Source of the DNA: Magnaporthiopsis rhizophila
Taxonomy: Eukaryota > Ascomycota > Sordariomycetes > Magnaporthales > Magnaporthaceae
Length of the DNA: 64,000 bases
Assembly (NCBI GenBank): GCA_003049465.1
Contig: PYSS01000010.1
Span: 248,001-312,000 of the forward strand
Direction of reading: 5' to 3'
Of this stretch, positions 62,604 through 64,000 are shown in pieces. The notes under the pieces were generated by a model. That model was not told the DNA's origin. It saw nothing but the letters and a program-made list of their open reading frames with translations, and made no database searches. The first letter of the stretch is position 1. The number at the start of each line of letters is the position of its first letter. The translations under genes were made by a program, and so were the position numbers.

Positions 62604-63021
62604 GTGACCACGGGACCGGCAATTGCTAAAGCTCATCTCGATTTATCACATCCGGGGCAGACGTCCTGATCCAGGACGCGAACGCAGACCTCAACGTCTA
62701 TGCCGACACGCTCCCGGACGGCACCAAGAGGACCGCCCAGGCGGCCGCCGGGTCGGGTCAGGGCTGCTGCGCGCCCTCTCTCGCGCCGTCGTGCTGCGGC
62801 AAGCCGGCTGACCCGTCCACTGGTGGATCGTGCGTCTCGGGCCCGCCCGCGCCGTCCAAGGACCTCGACCTCGAGGCCCTGACGGCGGAGCTGGGAAACA
62901 TTGATCTGAACGAGTGGGTTGGTAAGTGAACCCGAATCGATGGTAACAGACCGGTGGCTTGCGAAAGTTGCTGACGGGGGTGTGAAAAGGATCCTACAAA
63001 ATCTACGCTGTCAAGGCGTAG
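61762..63021 (+). CDS. arsM: Arsenite methyltransferase (ArsM/AS3MT family)
   Basis: Five exons: 61762-61962, 62025-62129, 62204-62552, 62661-62921 and 62990-63021 (introns 62, 74, 108, 68 bp). Phases close at 315 aa. SAM motif I is VVDLGSGAGFDVFLAA. The three cysteines that bind As(III) in ArsM enzymes are all in place: C56 (GLSCGNP), C146 (VSNCVVNLV, the family hallmark) and C198 (VGCVAGA). The C-terminus has further cysteine pairs (C254-C255, C263-C264, then C276) and ends SYKIYAVKA, supplied by the tiny last exon. The enzyme transfers methyl groups from SAM to arsenite, giving methylated and volatile arsenicals. Intron 2 has a T18 tract and intron 3 a CT microsatellite (about 62569-62600), which supports their non-coding nature. 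The promoter is shared with a bZIP gene. Confidence 0.92.
62569..62600. repeat. CT dinucleotide microsatellite in an intron
   Basis: About sixteen CT units lie in intron 3 of the arsenite methyltransferase gene, shortly after the GTGCGT donor. Confidence 0.85.
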
Positions 63022-63686
63022 CTCGTGTTTCGACATGGCCAGTGGTTTCATTTCTGCACGGTGTGTTCGGATTGCTGCTGAAGGGAGCAGGAGTGCGGTG
63101 AGATCTAGAGTGAAGGAGGTGGAGGTTTGGCCAGTATCTTGACTGCTGTAATGCATGCTTGGGCTGGAGGCGGCCTTTCCTCTAGCCATCCGCATGTTCA
63201 ATGGGAACAAATCGCTGAAACCGCTTTGGTTCTGTGACATTCCAACGAATTACCTAGATGTTAAAGGCCCTCCTCCAAGTATGGAATATGGACTGGCCTG
63301 GGTACTTCAGGCCGTAAATTTGTTACCAATATGTTCCAGTCTTTCCTACCGCTCAATCAAGGCTTTTGTTGACGAACGGCTGAAGCCCAAGGGCGTCACT
63401 TGGACCAGTGATTTTGGGGTATCCAGATTATATAGCCCGATAATGACCATCCATCTAGGATGTAGTAGCATCAAGTGTGCAATATTTACTGTGCCAAAAG
63501 AACGAAGTTATTGGGTATAAGAAGATCAAAACAAAATCCGTGCTTAGCAACCATTGTTGCGATGGATGCATCCCATCGTCGGCCTCGTAGAAGTATGTCA
63601 TGCAACCAAACAGGGATCATCATGGATATCCAGCCAAATAAGCACCTCGGGTTTATCTGCCCCTCCTCTAGAGAAAACGCCACAGC
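63022..63686. other. Convergent 3' spacer
   Basis: 665 bp between the converging methyltransferase and sugar-transporter genes. AT-richer than either gene. An open frame at 63155-63520 (plus) has no recognisable features. Confidence 0.5.
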
Positions 63687-64000
63687 TCAAGCCTTGACGT
63701 CGCCAACAACAGCAGCAGCAGCGGCAGGGCGCTCCCTATGTCGCTCCTCGTCCTTGTAAAACGGACGCAGGGTGGCGCTCTTCTGGAACAAGACGTAGCG
63801 CTTGACGGCGTACGGCAGGGCCTCGGTGACGTTGTACTTGATAAACTTTGAGGTCGGGGCGCCAAAGACGTAGTCGAGCTCCTCGAGCGTCCGGCGCTTG
63901 GTCTCGGGCACCCAGAGGAAGATCATGATGAGGGCGGCGACGTTGAGCCCCGCGTACATGCCAAAGGCGCCGACGACCTTTGCGTCCCTGAGCAGCCAGG
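63687..64000 (-). CDS. MFS sugar transporter, C-terminal part (cut by window edge)
   Basis: The last 104 codons of a minus-strand gene that begins beyond the right edge. It reads WLLRDAKVVGAFGMYAGLN (end of the last periplasmic turn), a membrane segment AALIMIFLWV, then the sugar-transporter signature PETKRRTLEELD. The cytosolic tail VFGAPTSKFIKYNVTEAL ... YVLFQKSATL is typical of fungal hexose, lactose or maltose permease relatives. Substrate cannot be told from this part. The complete protein is expected to have twelve membrane segments. Confidence 0.88.
   Translation of the reverse strand, partial: WLLRDAKVVGAFGMYAGLNVAALIMIFLWVPETKRRTLEELDYVFGAPTSKFIKYNVTEALPYAVKRYVLFQKSATLRPFYKDEERHRERPAAAAAVVGDVKA

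Noticed and set aside
61978..62622. A 214-codon minus-strand frame across the arsenite methyltransferase
   Set aside because: Its Arg/Glu repeat comes from reading the intronic CT microsatellite in antisense; the plus strand encodes the spliced enzyme.

Overview
The window is nuclear DNA of a filamentous ascomycete (Pezizomycotina, most likely Sordariomycetes). The evidence is GC-rich coding sequence with strong G/C in third codon positions, short GT-AG introns (54-118 bp) with CTAAC or CTGAC branch sites, long gene-poor spacers, and a gene set typical of such fungi: ATP25, PRP22 and CLP1 orthologues, an Arb1-type RNAi factor, a fungal rhodopsin-domain membrane protein, a GPR1/Git3-type receptor, and a PMP3 with a long tail. 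I see no rRNA, no CRISPR array, and no tRNA that I can support. Twenty-two genes are modelled (one cut by the right edge), many by splicing exons that lie in different frames.

Layout. 0.8-17.4 kb is a loose, enzyme-only block: type-B carboxylesterase, a small unknown protein, acyl-CoA dehydrogenase, Asp-nucleophile alpha/beta hydrolase, intradiol ring-cleavage dioxygenase, family III CoA-transferase and a salicylate-hydroxylase-type FAD monooxygenase. Together these could hydroxylate and cleave an aromatic ring and handle a CoA-bound side chain or product. There is no recognisable transporter or regulator in the block. 18.7-24.5 kb holds an Mpv17/PMP22 protein, mitochondrial dihydroorotate dehydrogenase and a multi-pass acyltransferase. 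24.5-32.3 kb is gene-poor: one six-exon rhodopsin-domain gene, a small foldback repeat and a probable decayed coding relic.

32.3-54 kb is mostly housekeeping: secreted subtilase, ATP25, PMP3-type peptide, PRP22, ARB1 (with a 21-nt micro-exon), inositol polyphosphate multikinase and CLP1. A sequence artefact (an N inside a duplicated poly(A)-flanked segment) sits between PRP22 and ARB1. 54.4-64 kb holds a GPR1-type receptor, a class I glutamine amidotransferase, exopolyphosphatase, a bZIP factor head-to-head with an ArsM-type arsenite methyltransferase, and the C-terminus of an MFS sugar transporter.

The two most interesting local systems are the putative aromatic-acid catabolic block (4.5-17.4 kb) and the divergent bZIP/arsenite methyltransferase pair, whose shared promoter carries two 41-bp direct repeats 69 bp apart. 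All functions are inferred from sequence motifs read by eye; no database search was possible.
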